A stretch of 15,091 nucleotides of DNA, from positions 1 through 15,091 of the forward strand of contig CABRZK010000021.1 of assembly GCA_902475415.1 (NCBI GenBank), read 5' to 3'. This document shows positions 14,352 through 15,091 of the stretch, piece after piece. The stretch is from an uncultured Eubacterium sp. (GTDB taxonomy: Bacteria; Bacillota; Clostridia; Lachnospirales; Lachnospiraceae). The notes below the pieces were generated by a model. It did not search any database and was not told where the DNA came from. It was given only the letters and a program-made list of their open reading frames with translations. The translations under genes and the position numbers were made by a program. Within the stretch, counting starts at the first letter, position 1. Every line of letters starts with the position of its first letter.

Positions 14352-14915
14352 ATGGCTACTGATCGCCGCACAAAATACACAAAATCTGTCATTCGGCAGG
14401 CACTTTTTGATTTATTAAAAGAAAAACCGTTGAATAAAATTACTGTGACCGATATCTGTAAAATGGCAGATATTAATCGCAGTACTTTCTATTCTTATTA
14501 TGAAGATGTATATGCCCTTCTGACTCAGATTCAGAACGAGCTGTTTGAAAATATCGTTGTCTCGCTGACCAACGACAACTGGTTTGACGATATCCTGCAT
14601 CTCATTGACCAGAACCGTGATCTCTGTCAGGTACTGATCGGACCACATGGGGATTCTTCCTTCATCCGCCAGCTGATGTACCTCGGCTATGACAACAGCA
14701 TGCGTTTCTGGCAGAAAAACTACCCAAATGCTGATACAACAATGCTGGATTATTCCTATGCCTATCTGGCAAACGGTGTCATCGGTATTCTGGAAAACTG
14801 GGTCTGCAGTAATTACAAGCTTTCCATTGAACAGGTTGGAAAACTGCTTATGGGAATTACCATGAATGGGCTGAATTTTCTGGAGCAGGAGACTTCTGCT
14901 TATCAAACCAAATAA
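14352..14915 (+). CDS. TetR/AcrR family transcriptional regulator
   Basis: A 187-residue regulator. Residues 8-55 form the TetR DNA-binding domain (SVIRQALFDLLKEKPLNKIT, then the recognition helix MADINRSTFYSYYEDVYALL). The rest is a helical ligand and dimer domain of the short type seen in DhaS-like regulators of Firmicutes. ATG 14352 has AAAGGAGAGG about 9 nt upstream. It is the only plus-strand gene and is divergent from the radical SAM pair across 430 nt containing several palindromes, so it most likely represses itself and that operon. The ligand is unknown. No clear terminator follows: the hairpin at 15024-15046 lacks a T run. Family assignment is certain, target assignment is inferred. 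Confidence 0.92.
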   Translation: MATDRRTKYTKSVIRQALFDLLKEKPLNKITVTDICKMADINRSTFYSYYEDVYALLTQIQNELFENIVVSLTNDNWFDDILHLIDQNRDLCQVLIGPHGDSSFIRQLMYLGYDNSMRFWQKNYPNADTTMLDYSYAYLANGVIGILENWVCSNYKLSIEQVGKLLMGITMNGLNFLEQETSAYQTK

Positions 14916-14934
14916 AATTCTTTTTAGTTGAAAG

Positions 14935-15091
14935 CGAAAAAGTTGGAACCAGAAATCCATGCAGGCACGGACGATTTCCTATCTGCGCTGCGCCGCTGAT
15001 TTTCGCCTCCTCCCGCGAACTCTCATCCTGCAAAAACAGCAGGATGCTCAGACACACTCCCGGAGGCGAAGCTATGCTCGCTCCGATAACG
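14935..15091. repeat. Nested inverted-repeat element at the right edge (probable dispersed repeat)
   Basis: Outer arms TTCGCCTCC (15002-15010) and GGAGGCGAA (15062-15070) enclose a hairpin CATCCTGC / GCAGGATG (15024-15031, 15039-15046). The flanks hold GC-rich self-complementary runs around 14984-14996. The GC content is clearly above that of the intergenic DNA before it. The element reaches the window end, so its true boundary is unknown. It resembles short palindromic intergenic repeats of Lachnospiraceae-type genomes, from memory only. A 66-codon minus-strand frame through it is not regarded as a gene. Confidence 0.45.

Noticed and set aside
15024..15046. Hairpin CATCCTGC/GCAGGATG as the terminator of the TetR gene
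   Set aside because: No T run follows in either direction, it is more than 100 nt past the stop codon, and it is nested within a larger inverted repeat.
14857..15057. 66-codon minus-strand reading frame at the right edge
   Set aside because: It runs through the inverted-repeat element and the 3' end of the TetR gene with no ribosome binding site; better explained as repeat sequence read as protein.
1..15091. CRISPR arrays, tRNA or rRNA genes, insertion sequences, phage genes
   Set aside because: Read on both strands, no spaced direct repeats, cloverleaf-like or ribosomal sequence, transposase or phage protein was seen.

Overview
The window looks like chromosome from an anaerobic low-to-mid-GC Firmicute, most likely a gut Lachnospiraceae-type Clostridium relative. 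The basis is the gene set (a YlmH-type S4 protein, a DUF6320 membrane protein next to a condensation-like acyltransferase, a V-type ATPase, SPASM-like radical SAM enzymes and a small TetR regulator), strong AGGAGG-type ribosome binding sites and AT-rich intergenic DNA. No database search was possible, so the assignment rests on recognised protein families and motifs.

Almost everything is on the minus strand. Read in the direction of transcription (right to left), four blocks appear. (1) Two tandem paralogous radical SAM genes (13921-12503 and 12441-11035) run from a near-consensus promoter through a leader of about 160 nt and end at a rho-independent terminator (10948-10902). A TetR/AcrR regulator (14352-14915, plus strand) is divergent from them across a palindrome-rich intergenic region. 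(2) A seven-gene V-type ATPase operon follows in the order E, DUF2764, A, B, D, I, K (10554-3372). It starts at a promoter flanked by two matching palindromes and closes with a GAAA-capped terminator (3348-3321). (3) A YlmH-like RNA-binding protein (3282-2527) starts immediately behind that terminator, apparently with its own promoter and almost no leader. (4) It is followed at short spacing by a CoA-dependent-type acyltransferase with an HxxxDG motif, a zinc-ribbon six-helix DUF6320 membrane protein that overlaps it, and an alpha/beta hydrolase of the HGGG class that runs off the left edge.

The ATPase operon is the best understood part. Its order, the absence of recognisable C, F and G/H genes and the style of subunits A and B match the reduced operons of Chlamydia, spirochaetes and Bacteroidetes rather than the Enterococcus hirae/Clostridium layout. 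The K subunit keeps the side chains that bind Na+ in the E. hirae ring, so Na+ coupling is a reasonable inference.

The least explained parts are the radical SAM pair with its divergent TetR regulator, the paired operator-like palindromes at the ATPase promoter, and the acyltransferase/DUF6320/hydrolase cluster. The right edge (about 14935-15091) carries a nested inverted-repeat element that looks like a dispersed intergenic repeat.
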